DNA of 32,275 bases from Colwellia sp. MB3u-45 (GTDB taxonomy: Bacteria > Pseudomonadota > Gammaproteobacteria > Enterobacterales > Alteromonadaceae). Position numbers and translations under genes: made by a program. Under the pieces are notes generated by a model. The model saw nothing but the letters and a program-made list of their open reading frames with translations, did no database searches and had not been told where the DNA came from. The stretch is taken from contig NZ_JACGVC010000034.1 of assembly GCF_014077005.1 (NCBI RefSeq), positions 1 through 32,275 of the forward strand, read 5' to 3'. Shown piece by piece: positions 1-6,924 of this stretch. Positions within the stretch are counted from its first letter, which is position 1. Each line of letters begins with the position of its first letter.

Positions 1-136
1 CTTTATACGCAGGAAAAATGGCCAAATATAAGGCATTTATTTTAATAACTAGTTGTTCTAATTATTAAATAAATAACGCAGTAGTTGGTTATTTTAACCA
101 GTAAAAATGATCAGATAATTAGTGATATTGGTATAA
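1..136 (-). repeat. Dispersed non-coding repeat, copy 1 (cut by the window edge)
   Basis: Read on the minus strand, this AT-rich stretch begins right after the flgD stop codon with ATACCAAT and runs to the window edge. It has no credible ORF. It shares ordered blocks with the sequence at the far right end of the window: ATACCAAT near the start, then CTGGTTAAAATA followed by ACCAA after one more base at most, then a distal CATTTT and CTGCG. Order and approximate spacing are the same in both. I infer a dispersed intergenic repeat family of the kind common in Colwellia-like genomes. The next flagellar gene (flgE would be expected) must lie beyond this element, outside the window. Confidence 0.55.
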
Positions 137-826
137 TTAACCTTGAGAAACTTCGACTACATCAGAAAGTTTCATGGTGCTACCACCGTTAAGATTTAAT
201 AAAATACTTCCACCGTTGCCGGCCAAAGTGACACTGTCGACTTTACGGTAAGTCATCGCTTGTAATTCTGATGCATTACCATCGACTAGGCCCGCAACAC
301 GAAAACGATAAGCCCCTTCTGGTGCCGGTTCGCCATTGGTGTTTTTCCCGTCCCAAGTAAAGGTAAACTCACCTGCAGATACATCACCCACAGGTACGGT
401 TTGAATAACTTCACCGGCAACATTTTCTACGTAAATATTGACATTACTTGCCGCTTGGTCGGTCACTAACTTACCTTTTACCGCTTGACCTTCTTCTGTA
501 CCAAAGACGTTGTCTTCAACTAAAACACTACGACCAACCAGCGACGATGCCTGCAGGGCTTGGCTAGACGACATTGAAGCAGCAAAACTGGAAAATTGAT
601 CGTTTAACTTTGTCACACCATCAGTGGTTGAGAATGCGGTCATCTGAGATATCATCTCATTATTTTCAACCGGCTTAGTCGGGTCTTGATTTGAAAGTTC
701 TTGGGTGAGCAAGGCAAAAAAATCTTCCTGCGTTAACATACCGCGCGTGTCATCGGCCTCAGGAGTTGAATTCTCTTGTTGCCAACGAATATTATCTAAT
801 AGGCTAGAGCCAGATACTGTTTCCAT
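137..826 (-). CDS. flgD: Flagellar hook-assembly cap protein FlgD
   Basis: FlgD forms the temporary cap at the tip of the growing rod/hook, allowing hook subunits to polymerise; it is exported by the flagellar type III system and is absent from the finished flagellum. The 229-residue length matches the family (E. coli about 231). Residues 31-68 hold the conserved FlgD N-terminal region, with FFALLTQELSNQDPTKP followed by a Q-T-FS segment equivalent to the usual AQMTQFS. The C-terminal half is the FlgD Tudor/Ig-like part, including FTWDGKNTNGEPAPEGAYRF. The start at 826 follows flgC by 18 bases, so it belongs to the cheV-cheR-flgBCD unit. Identification is firm. Confidence 0.96.
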   Translation of the reverse strand: METVSGSSLLDNIRWQQENSTPEADDTRGMLTQEDFFALLTQELSNQDPTKPVENNEMISQMTAFSTTDGVTKLNDQFSSFAASMSSSQALQASSLVGRSVLVEDNVFGTEEGQAVKGKLVTDQAASNVNIYVENVAGEVIQTVPVGDVSAGEFTFTWDGKNTNGEPAPEGAYRFRVAGLVDGNASELQAMTYRKVDSVTLAGNGGSILLNLNGGSTMKLSDVVEVSQG

Positions 827-844
827 GATAAGTCCTATTTAACC

Positions 845-1264
845 TTAGCGTTGACCAAGTGTTAGCGTTTTATTCAGCATGTTTTTTGCTGAATCCGCTA
901 ATTGCACATTGGTTTGATATGAACGAGAAGCAGAAATCATGTTGGTCATTTCTTCAATAACGTTAACGTTCGGCTTGTAAATATAGCCCTCGCCGTCAGC
1001 CATTGGATGATCTGGAGCATATTCAACATTAAGTGGTTTATTGCTTTCAACAATGCCAAGTACTTCCACACCTACCGACTCATTTTGTCCTCCGGCAGCT
1101 TTTTGCATCTCGGCGGCAAAAACTGGATGGCGGGCACGATAGGTTTCACCGACACTACTGCTAACACTATCAGCGTTAGCAATATTACTCGCGGTGGTAT
1201 TTAAGCGGACAGATTGTGCGCTCATGCCTGAACCGGAAATAGAAAATACATTAAATAGGCTCAT
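845..1264 (-). CDS. flgC: Flagellar proximal rod protein FlgC
   Basis: FlgC is one of the proximal rod proteins that join the MS-ring/export gate to the distal rod in the periplasm. The 139-residue product has the family's paired terminal helices. The N-terminal rod signature is MSAQSVRLNTTASNIANA (residues 14-31), and the C-terminal coiled-coil segment is MISASRSYQTNVQLADSAK (about 108-126). The short middle segment is typical of FlgC rather than the longer FlgF/FlgG. Only two bases separate it from flgB, which implies translational coupling. No anomalies seen. Confidence 0.96.
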   Translation of the reverse strand: MSLFNVFSISGSGMSAQSVRLNTTASNIANADSVSSSVGETYRARHPVFAAEMQKAAGGQNESVGVEVLGIVESNKPLNVEYAPDHPMADGEGYIYKPNVNVIEEMTNMISASRSYQTNVQLADSAKNMLNKTLTLGQR

Positions 1265-1266
1265 TA

Positions 1267-1665
1267 TTATTGCCCTCCAGTAATTGCTTGTTTTAAGCCT
1301 TTAATCTTACTATTAAGAAATTGTAGGCTTGCTTGATATTCCATAGAGTTTTCTAGATACAAGTTTCGTTCCACTTGTACGTCTACGCTATTACCGTCAC
1401 CTGTATCGGCTTGATCAGGTATACGAAAACCGACACCGTTATTAAGTTCCATACGCACGTCGAAATGTTTCTCGTTGGTACGGGTCATACCGGTTTGTTG
1501 TTTTGAGGCGGCTTGTGCTAATGCGGCTTTGAAGTCCATTCCTTTGGCTTTGTAGCCTGGTGTATCGGCATTGGCAATATTACTGGCAATAAGTTCAGCG
1601 CGTTGAGCACGCACTTGTAGACCTTGCGGGTGAATACCGAATGCTTTATCAAAACTAATAGCCAT
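1267..1665 (-). CDS. flgB: Flagellar proximal rod protein FlgB
   Basis: FlgB is the rod protein nearest the export gate and MS-ring. At 132 residues it has the usual FlgB length. RAELIASNIANADTPGYKAKGMDF (about residues 22-45) is the canonical rod-protein N-terminal motif, and the C-terminal helix MEYQASLQFLNSKIKGLKQA (about 107-126) is the partner strand. The ATG at 1665 is preceded by GGAGG seven to ten bases upstream, an excellent ribosome binding site, but that site is buried in a perfect-pairing hairpin (1670-1697, annotated separately). It is separated from cheR by 65 bases and opens the structural part of the operon. Confidence 0.96.
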   Translation of the reverse strand: MAISFDKAFGIHPQGLQVRAQRAELIASNIANADTPGYKAKGMDFKAALAQAASKQQTGMTRTNEKHFDVRMELNNGVGFRIPDQADTGDGNSVDVQVERNLYLENSMEYQASLQFLNSKIKGLKQAITGGQ

Positions 1666-1697
1666 AAAAAAATACCTCCAGAAGAATGAAGGTATTT
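1666..1697 (-). promoter_or_regulatory. Hairpin sequestering the flgB ribosome binding site
   Basis: On the minus strand AAATACCTTC (1697-1688) pairs with GGAGGTATTT (1679-1670) over ten positions with a single G-U pair, leaving an eight-base loop. The 3' arm contains the flgB Shine-Dalgarno GGAGG, and the stem runs straight into seven U residues just before the ATG. The structure could block flgB translation, act as an attenuator-type terminator between cheVR and flgBCD, or do both. The pairing is seen directly; the function is inferred. Confidence 0.55.
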
Positions 1698-1730
1698 ATT
1701 CAATATTTATGCCAAGGTTATACGAAGAGG

Positions 1731-2561
1731 TTATTTTTTTTGGTAAACAATACCAGGATTACAGCGGATCATGTTAAAATTCTGGCTAATACCTGACAGC
1801 GATTCTGAGGCACCCAAAAATAAAAAGCAGTCTTGTTTCAACGTACCGTGTATTTGAGAAATTATTTTTGATTTTAGTTCAGGAGCGAAGTAAATCAAGA
1901 CGTTACGACAAAAAACCAAATCAAACTGGCCCAGTAAACTATAACTATTTAACAAGTTAAGTTGGCGAAAACTGACCATTTTTTTAATCACGTCTTTCAC
2001 CTTTAACATGCCATTACCACTGTTTTCAAAGAACTGTCCTTGCCGCTCCAAAGATAAGCCTCGTGATAAGGCTAAACTGTCATAATGAGCATGTTTGCAA
2101 TGATCTAACATGGTAGTAGATATATCAGTGCCAATAATTTGAACACCGCCAGGAAATGCGCCTGGGTTACTCTGTTGAAATTCATAAATCGCCATGGCTA
2201 TTGAATAGGGCTCTTGTCCTGATGAGCTTGCCGCTGACCAAATTTTTAATGGCGCTCGCTGGTTTTTAAAGCCTGGCAGTAGATCTTTTTTCAATAGTTC
2301 AAAGGGATAGCCATCTCGAAACCATAAGGTTTCATTGGTGGTCATGGCATCAATAACGGCAGCGCGTAATTGTCGTTTAACGGGATTAAGTGTTTGCGCG
2401 ACGAGTTCAGCCAAAGACGCGACATCAAATTTTGCCATCAGAGGTACCAGGCGACTTTTCACCAGGTACTGTTTGCTTTCACCTAAAACAATGCCGCATT
2501 GCTGCTCTAGAAACATTCTAAATTGATGATAACTTTTATCATCAAGTTGTTTAGTTAACAC
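1731..2561 (-). CDS. cheR: Chemotaxis protein methyltransferase CheR
   Basis: CheR methylates glutamates on chemoreceptors using S-adenosylmethionine, setting adaptation in the cytoplasm. The 276-residue protein has the all-alpha N-terminal domain and the SAM domain: ETLWFRD (about 76-82), IWSAASSSGQEPYSIAM (the Gly-rich SAM loop), IGTDIS (acidic ribose-binding residue) and FDLVFCRNVLIYF near the C-terminus. There is no TPR or extra receptor-binding pentapeptide module. The chosen start is GTG at 2561, with GGTGG about 12 bases upstream; the next in-frame Met would remove part of the N-terminal domain. It lies 39 bases after cheV in the same direction. Confidence 0.95.
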   Translation of the reverse strand: MLTKQLDDKSYHQFRMFLEQQCGIVLGESKQYLVKSRLVPLMAKFDVASLAELVAQTLNPVKRQLRAAVIDAMTTNETLWFRDGYPFELLKKDLLPGFKNQRAPLKIWSAASSSGQEPYSIAMAIYEFQQSNPGAFPGGVQIIGTDISTTMLDHCKHAHYDSLALSRGLSLERQGQFFENSGNGMLKVKDVIKKMVSFRQLNLLNSYSLLGQFDLVFCRNVLIYFAPELKSKIISQIHGTLKQDCFLFLGASESLSGISQNFNMIRCNPGIVYQKK

Positions 2562-2600
2562 TAGCTGTGGTCCACCTTATTTAAATACTGCAAACAAAGA

Positions 2601-3536
2601 TTAAGCAATCTCATCATGCTTTAACCACTTTTTAACCGCAGTCGCTAACTCGTCGGGATGAAATTTAGGAATAAAATCTTCAGCCCCTACTTTCTCTACC
2701 ATGGCATTGTTAAAAACACCACTTAGCGAAGTATGCAAAATAACCGGCATATTTTTCATCCGATCATTCTGCTTAATTTCTGCTGTTAGGGTATAACCAT
2801 CCATCACGGGCATTTCAATATCAGAAATCAACAAAGCGACTTTTTCAGTGATGCTGTTTTGACACCCTTGAGCAATTTCCTGTAATTGATCGAGCGCTTC
2901 TTGACCATTTTTTGCTAACAGCATAGTTAACCCCAAAGGTTCAAGAGCACGTTTAACTTGATTTCGTGCCACGGTCGAGTCATCAGCAATCATAATCACT
3001 CGTTCGCCAATAGCCTCTCCAACGCTTGCATCAGCAACACCTTCGCTTAACTCTGTTGAAATAGGGTTGATTTCATTGAGAATTTTTTCAACATCAAGAA
3101 TCGATACCAGTTCGTCGTCAATTTTGGTTACCGCCGTAAGGTAGCTTAACTTTCCCGCACCTTCTGGCGGCGGCATAATGTCTTTCCAGCTCAAGGTTAC
3201 AATGCGCTCTACACCGGCAACAAGAAAACCCTGCACAGTTCGGTTGTACTCAGAAATAATCACAAAACTGCTTTCTGTTTGCACAATGGCTGGACCACCC
3301 GTGGCTTTACTTAGGTCAATAACCGAAATAGTTTGACCACGAATATGAGCAACACCTTTAACAAATTTGTTTTGCTTAGGTATTACGGTCAACCTAGGAC
3401 ATGGCATAACTTCACGCACTTTAAATACGTTGATACCAAAACGCTGTTTACCAATGAGTTTAAATAACAACAACTCCAGTCGGTTCTGGCCAACTAATTG
3501 GGTACGTTGATTAACTGTGTCTAATATACTTGCCAT
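2601..3536 (-). CDS. cheV: Chemotaxis coupling protein CheV (CheW-REC fusion)
   Basis: CheV couples receptors to the CheA kinase through a CheW-like domain, and a phosphorylatable receiver domain tunes the coupling. In this 311-residue product residues 1 to about 170 are CheW-like (VAHIRGQTISVIDLSKATGG). From about 190 onward there is a receiver domain with the acidic pair in MIADDST, the phospho-acceptor Asp in LISDIEMPVMDG (about residue 236), the Thr in LHTS and a Lys in IPKF. An upstream in-frame ATG at 3578 exists, but ATG 3536 has AGAGG at the right distance and gives the conserved MASILDTVNQRTQLVG start, so I chose it. It diverges from flgA. Confidence 0.95.
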   Translation of the reverse strand: MASILDTVNQRTQLVGQNRLELLLFKLIGKQRFGINVFKVREVMPCPRLTVIPKQNKFVKGVAHIRGQTISVIDLSKATGGPAIVQTESSFVIISEYNRTVQGFLVAGVERIVTLSWKDIMPPPEGAGKLSYLTAVTKIDDELVSILDVEKILNEINPISTELSEGVADASVGEAIGERVIMIADDSTVARNQVKRALEPLGLTMLLAKNGQEALDQLQEIAQGCQNSITEKVALLISDIEMPVMDGYTLTAEIKQNDRMKNMPVILHTSLSGVFNNAMVEKVGAEDFIPKFHPDELATAVKKWLKHDEIA

Positions 3537-3572
3537 AAAAACCTCTTTGGTGTGCCAATGAAAGTATAACAA

Positions 3573-3588
3573 AGGCACGATTCTTGAT
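3573..3588 (+). promoter_or_regulatory. Weak sigma-54-like promoter upstream of flgA
   Basis: GGCACG at 3574-3579 matches the -24 box, and TTGA at 3584-3587 stands at the -12 position, where TTGC is expected. Predicted initiation is about 120 bases before flgA. The -12 mismatch makes this uncertain; flgA is sigma-54-controlled in some vibrios, which is the reason to list it. Confidence 0.3.
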
Positions 3589-3719
3589 TGTTTTAACGTT
3601 TAAAGCACTAGCATTGCAACAACGTAAATACTTTGACGTTATTCGTGCTAAATTGTACTGAATTAAACTTAATTAAGTTGGACGTGTATTTTTATTTTCC
3701 TAGCAGTCAGATATAACTT

Positions 3720-4412
3720 ATGAACAAATTAAAGATAGTAATAGCAATCACCCTTATTTATTTGGCCAGTATTAACGCTAGTTCAGCCATGACATTCGAT
3801 CGTGATTATCTCTATAACTTCATCAAATCCTATGTTGAAGACAATGTCAGTTTGCCAGCACGAGGAAAACTGAAGATTGAAGTTTCTGAAATAGACCCCC
3901 GAATTACATTACAGCCTTGTTTATTACCATTGACGGCAAATATACCTGAAAAGCATATTGGTAGAAACGTAAATGTTAAAATTGTTTGTCCTGACGAAGA
4001 ATCTTGGCAGTTGTATATCCCAGTAAAAATTCACACCATTGTACCTGTATTGGTCACGCAAATGCGAATAAGCAAAGGTACTTTGCTTAGTAACGCTAAT
4101 ATCGAAATTATATTTAAAGATAACGGGCAAATACGAGGCACAGTGCTTACCGACCCTAAAGTAGTGGTGGGTGCTCGCACAAAAAGAAACTTGTCTCAAG
4201 GTAGTGCTATTACTAATCAAAATACCTGTTTTGTCTGTAAAGGCGAGCCGGTGAATATTATTGCTAAGTCGGCACATTTTGAAATTAAGTCTTTTGGCAT
4301 TGCCTTAAATGACGGCAGTTTAGGCGAAATTATATCGGTGCGAAATAGGAAGTCTGGTCGTGTGGTTCAGGGGCAAGTTAACGCTATTAACCAAGTGATA
4401 ATTAATTTATAA
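3720..4412 (+). CDS. flgA: Flagellar P-ring assembly chaperone FlgA
   Basis: FlgA is the periplasmic chaperone needed to polymerise FlgI into the P-ring around the rod. The 230-residue product begins with a Sec signal peptide (about residues 1-23, hydrophobic IVIAITLIYLASI, cleavage likely after ASSA). The C-terminal part has the SAF-like/ChapFlgA features: RISKGTLLSNANIE (about 115-128), SQGSAIT, and the terminal GEIISVRNRKSGRVVQGQV. Cysteines near residues 66, 90, 165 and 168 could form disulphides in the periplasm. The Shine-Dalgarno before ATG 3720 is weak. It stands alone between divergent cheV and the flgM promoter. Confidence 0.93.
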   Translation: MNKLKIVIAITLIYLASINASSAMTFDRDYLYNFIKSYVEDNVSLPARGKLKIEVSEIDPRITLQPCLLPLTANIPEKHIGRNVNVKIVCPDEESWQLYIPVKIHTIVPVLVTQMRISKGTLLSNANIEIIFKDNGQIRGTVLTDPKVVVGARTKRNLSQGSAITNQNTCFVCKGEPVNIIAKSAHFEIKSFGIALNDGSLGEIISVRNRKSGRVVQGQVNAINQVIINL

Positions 4413-4419
4413 TAATTGC

Positions 4420-4446
4420 TTAAGTTTTCTGCTGTTTTGCCGATAA
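4420..4446 (+). promoter_or_regulatory. FliA (sigma-28) promoter of flgMN
   Basis: TTAAGTTT (4420-4427), an 11-base spacer and GCCGATAA (4439-4446) match the sigma-28 consensus TAAAGTTT-N11-GCCGATAA at 15 of 16 positions. It lies 40 bases upstream of the flgM start codon. It places the anti-sigma factor gene under the sigma factor it inhibits, the usual feedback arrangement. Confidence 0.88.
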
Positions 4447-4486
4447 AAGGTTAGAAACCAATAACTGTTGTAAGTAGGATACAATA

Positions 4487-4801
4487 ATGGCTATTAATAT
4501 CAACAACTTGAATAACACCAATCAAGTAAAACAAAAACTTGAACAGCAAGTTCAGACCAAACAGCAAGTTAGCGAAAGTAGCAATGCCTCGCAACAAGCT
4601 AAATTGGCAACGCGTGATTCGGTATCTATTACCCCGCAAGCAAAACAAATGAATGAGCTGCAGAAACAAGCCGCTGATTCTCCTGTAGTCAATGAGAAAA
4701 AAATTGCTGAATTAAAGAGTGCTATTGCCTCTGGCGATTATAAAATAAATCCAGAAAAGCTAGCAGCAAGTATCGCCAATTTTGAATTTGAACTTGGCTA
4801 A
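4487..4801 (+). CDS. flgM: Anti-sigma-28 factor FlgM
   Basis: FlgM binds and inhibits FliA until the hook is complete, and is then exported through the flagellar type III channel so late genes can be expressed. The 104-residue protein has a Gln/Lys-rich, disordered N-terminal half. The FliA-binding region is VSITPQAKQMNELQ (about 46-59) followed by KIAELKSAIASGDYKINPEKLA (about 71-92), the diagnostic FlgM C-terminal motif. It starts 40 bases after the FliA promoter and is followed 26 bases later by flgN. Confidence 0.95.
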   Translation: MAININNLNNTNQVKQKLEQQVQTKQQVSESSNASQQAKLATRDSVSITPQAKQMNELQKQAADSPVVNEKKIAELKSAIASGDYKINPEKLAASIANFEFELG

Positions 4802-4827
4802 CGTGTTACTAAAATGGAGTACATTAA

Positions 4828-5259
4828 GTGTCTGAAAAACTAACACCGCAACAATTGGTTTCTCAACAATTATCGCAATTAACGCAATTAGAGACGTTAT
4901 TAGACACTGAGAAAGATGTACTGCAACAGCAAAACCCTGATGCACTTATTCAGCTTACCGCAGACAAAAACGACCTGCTTTTGGCGATTCAGAGAATTGA
5001 CAATGCCATTGGTCAAAGCTTTGAATTCAAACAAGAAAAACTAGCGGGCAAGTTCACCAGCCTATTATCAGATATTGAAGCCATTTTAGTGCGCTGTAAA
5101 AAACAGAATCAAATTAATGGCCTAATCATTCAGCAATCACAATTATCTGTAGAACGCATGAAGACCTCATTACTAGAGAATCATAACAAGTCATCCATGA
5201 CCTATAATAGTAAAGGAAAAACCTCTGGCGGACTCAGTAGCTTAGGTATAAAAGCTTAG
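4828..5259 (+). CDS. flgN: Flagellar export chaperone FlgN
   Basis: FlgN is the cytoplasmic chaperone for the hook-filament junction proteins FlgK and FlgL. The 143-residue protein is mostly helical and rich in Gln/Leu heptads (QQLSQLTQLETLLDTEKDVL at about 8-27), as FlgN proteins are; sequence conservation in this family is low, so position downstream of flgM is part of the argument. The start is GTG at 4828, with GGAG about nine bases upstream. The unstructured C-terminus has NSKGKTSGG. Transcription probably stops at the terminator at 5284-5311, shared with the convergent flgP. Confidence 0.9.
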   Translation: MSEKLTPQQLVSQQLSQLTQLETLLDTEKDVLQQQNPDALIQLTADKNDLLLAIQRIDNAIGQSFEFKQEKLAGKFTSLLSDIEAILVRCKKQNQINGLIIQQSQLSVERMKTSLLENHNKSSMTYNSKGKTSGGLSSLGIKA

Positions 5260-5283
5260 CTTTATATGTGTTAGGTTATCTAC

Positions 5284-5311
5284 AAAAAAACCAGCAATAG
5301 CTGGTTTTTTT
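5284..5311. terminator. Bidirectional terminator between flgN and flgP
   Basis: A perfect 12-bp stem (AAAAAAACCAGC / GCTGGTTTTTTT) with an AATA loop. Each side has a T run in the reading direction, so it can end both flgMN from the left and flgOP from the right. Confidence 0.9.
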
Positions 5312-5356
5312 AATGGTACTAAAATACAGCGCAATTCAATGACGCTAGTAATAATG

Positions 5357-5821
5357 CTAGTAATATGAGATATGCTTTATTTCTTTGCGGTTAGATGTCG
5401 CGATATAAATTTCATAAACATCTTTAAAATCTAAACTCAACTCAGTGGTATAACTGTCACCCACCGGATAGCTTTTAACGACTTTTGCGCCACGAATAAT
5501 GCCTCGTACTGATGCCTGTAATTTTTGATTATCAAGCACTAAATTAGACATGGTGGTGCTACCATTAATATTTTGACCATAAACTTGCTCAGCTAACTCC
5601 GCATAAGCAGCAATTTTTGAAGCTTTTATTGCCATTAGCATACGCTGGGTTTTGTTTTGAGAATTCTGCAAACTAATTGGTGCTTGCCCTATGGCGGTTA
5701 AGACAGGAAATTTTTCAGGTTTCACGTTTTGCCATTCAACCTGTTTATCAAACACCGAAGAACAGGCACTTAGCACTAAAGCACTTAAAAAAATCCCGAT
5801 ACCCTTACGTAAAGTATTCAT
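5357..5821 (-). CDS. flgP: Flagellar outer-membrane lipoprotein FlgP
   Basis: FlgP is an outer-membrane lipoprotein of the H-ring/basal disk found around sheathed or polar flagella of vibrios and relatives, where it is needed for full motility. From ATG 5821 the product is 154 residues, with a signal peptide ending in the lipobox LSAC. The body has the FlgP pattern AIKASKIAAYAELAEQVYGQNINGSTTMSN and GIIRGAKVVKSYPVGD. An in-frame ATG at 5902 lies inside flgO. I prefer 5821 because AAGG sits about eight bases upstream and the lipoprotein signal then begins at the right place. It follows flgO by 28 bases. Confidence 0.9.
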   Translation of the reverse strand: MNTLRKGIGIFLSALVLSACSSVFDKQVEWQNVKPEKFPVLTAIGQAPISLQNSQNKTQRMLMAIKASKIAAYAELAEQVYGQNINGSTTMSNLVLDNQKLQASVRGIIRGAKVVKSYPVGDSYTTELSLDFKDVYEIYIATSNRKEIKHISYY

Positions 5822-5849
5822 ATTGACCTTAGACATTTGTTTGATAATA

Positions 5850-6494
5850 TTACTTTTGTATCGCAATGGCACGTGCATCGTCAGCGAGTGTGTTACTGTC
5901 ACGCAAGATCATGCCATCTTTCATTTTAACATTTTCATGGCGATTAAAATCATCGCCAACAACCCAAGCAGGAATAAAAGACTGCGCCGTTGCCACCACA
6001 ACTCGAGATTGCATGCCAATCATTCGCGCGTTGACTAACACCCCTTCATTTTGTTGCATCATAGTGCCTGTAACAACATAGTCAATTATCTGACGTTCGG
6101 GCAATTCTTTCCAATCGCGACTGAAAACATAATCACCATCGGCCGTTACACGAATATGTCCGGTAGTTTTAAAATCAATAACAACCAAGCCATGTCGTTG
6201 CATTTCATGGATAAAACTTTCTGACAGCTGATTACCTAATGAGTTAGTTGATTCTAAGTTTTTTAAATCGACAAACGATGCAACAGCGATTGGCGTTTTG
6301 GGCGAAACAAAGGTGCTACTTTCCAGCATTTGATAGGCAAGACCTTTCACCACGTCATTTATCGCATGGCGAGGTAACTTAAAACTGTCAATTTCTTGTT
6401 TATCGGCATAAGAAGATCGATAAAAATCGTCCTTGGTTGTCACAGAACACGACATCACTGTCGGTATTATTATTGCTATAAGCCAATTTTTCAT
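5850..6494 (-). CDS. flgO: Flagellar outer-membrane lipoprotein FlgO
   Basis: FlgO is the partner of FlgP at the outer-membrane ring of the polar flagellum. From ATG 6494 it is 214 residues, with a short signal peptide and a lipobox-like VMSC before the mature Cys (about residue 16). The FlgO domain is visible as PIAVASFVDLKNLESTNSLG followed by GLVVIDFKTTGHI and IDYVVTGTMMQQNEGVLVNARMIG. A longer reading from 6524 is possible, but GGAGAG five bases before ATG 6494 and the signal peptide decide the start. It is divergent from flgT and has a good sigma-54 promoter at 6558-6573. Confidence 0.9.
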   Translation of the reverse strand: MKNWLIAIIIPTVMSCSVTTKDDFYRSSYADKQEIDSFKLPRHAINDVVKGLAYQMLESSTFVSPKTPIAVASFVDLKNLESTNSLGNQLSESFIHEMQRHGLVVIDFKTTGHIRVTADGDYVFSRDWKELPERQIIDYVVTGTMMQQNEGVLVNARMIGMQSRVVVATAQSFIPAWVVGDDFNRHENVKMKDGMILRDSNTLADDARAIAIQK

Positions 6495-6557
6495 TGAGCT
6501 CTCCTCAATTAATGCTAATGTCATAAAATTAATGAAAATAATTAATAAAAATATTAA

Positions 6558-6573
6558 AGCATGATCCGCGCCA
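6558..6573 (-). promoter_or_regulatory. Sigma-54 promoter of flgOP
   Basis: On the minus strand TGGCGCGGATCATGCT has the invariant GG and GC ten bases apart and the TGGC..G -24 context of sigma-54 promoters. Predicted initiation leaves a leader of about 50 bases before flgO. Sigma-54/FlrC control of middle flagellar genes is established in vibrios. Confidence 0.7.
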
Positions 6574-6867
6574 ATATTTTTATTTCACCTCAACTTAGCC
6601 TAATGCAGGGTAGATTAAAAACTATACCCGCAAATGAGTGGCTATAGTTTTAGCGTCATTGTTTTGCCTATTGTCACCTTTATTCAGCACTGCTGCTTTT
6701 TCACTCTCAAGACCACTTTTATCCAATATCCAGCTTTTGCCAAACCATACTAGGGTTTTTGATGCCTGATAAAACCCTGCGGCTGCATTTCTATTAGTAA
6801 CCTAATACCGATGAAACTAGCTTATTGGGCCGCTTGACTTATCTTGAGTTGAACTTTTATTTGAAAT

Positions 6868-6884
6868 AGGCACAAAACCTGCAT
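6868..6884 (+). promoter_or_regulatory. Sigma-54 promoter of flgT
   Basis: AGGCACAAAACCTGCAT has the GGCAC -24 box and TGCA -12 box, with the required ten bases between GG and GC. Initiation would be about 30 bases before the flgT ATG. Only the first T of TGGCAC is missing. Confidence 0.7.
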
Positions 6885-6924
6885 ATTTAAAAACAGAGAT
6901 TGATTCCATATTAAAGAGACCTTT

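Larger units (their letters stand above)
6525..6924. other. Divergent flgO-flgT intergenic region
   Basis: The 400 bases between the two upstream starts hold no credible gene. They contain a sigma-54-like promoter for each gene (6558-6573 minus, 6868-6884 plus), an 8-bp perfect inverted repeat AGGGTTTT / AAAACCCT (6752-6778) without a U-tract, and a short stretch (6803-6840) resembling the start of the dispersed repeat seen at the window ends. The 60-base middle part could hold activator sites, but I could not identify a motif. Confidence 0.5.

Noticed and set aside
3545-3560. TTGGCAC on the minus strand as a sigma-54 promoter for cheV
   Set aside because: The -12 GC is missing at the required spacing, and the motif lies too close to the ribosome binding site.
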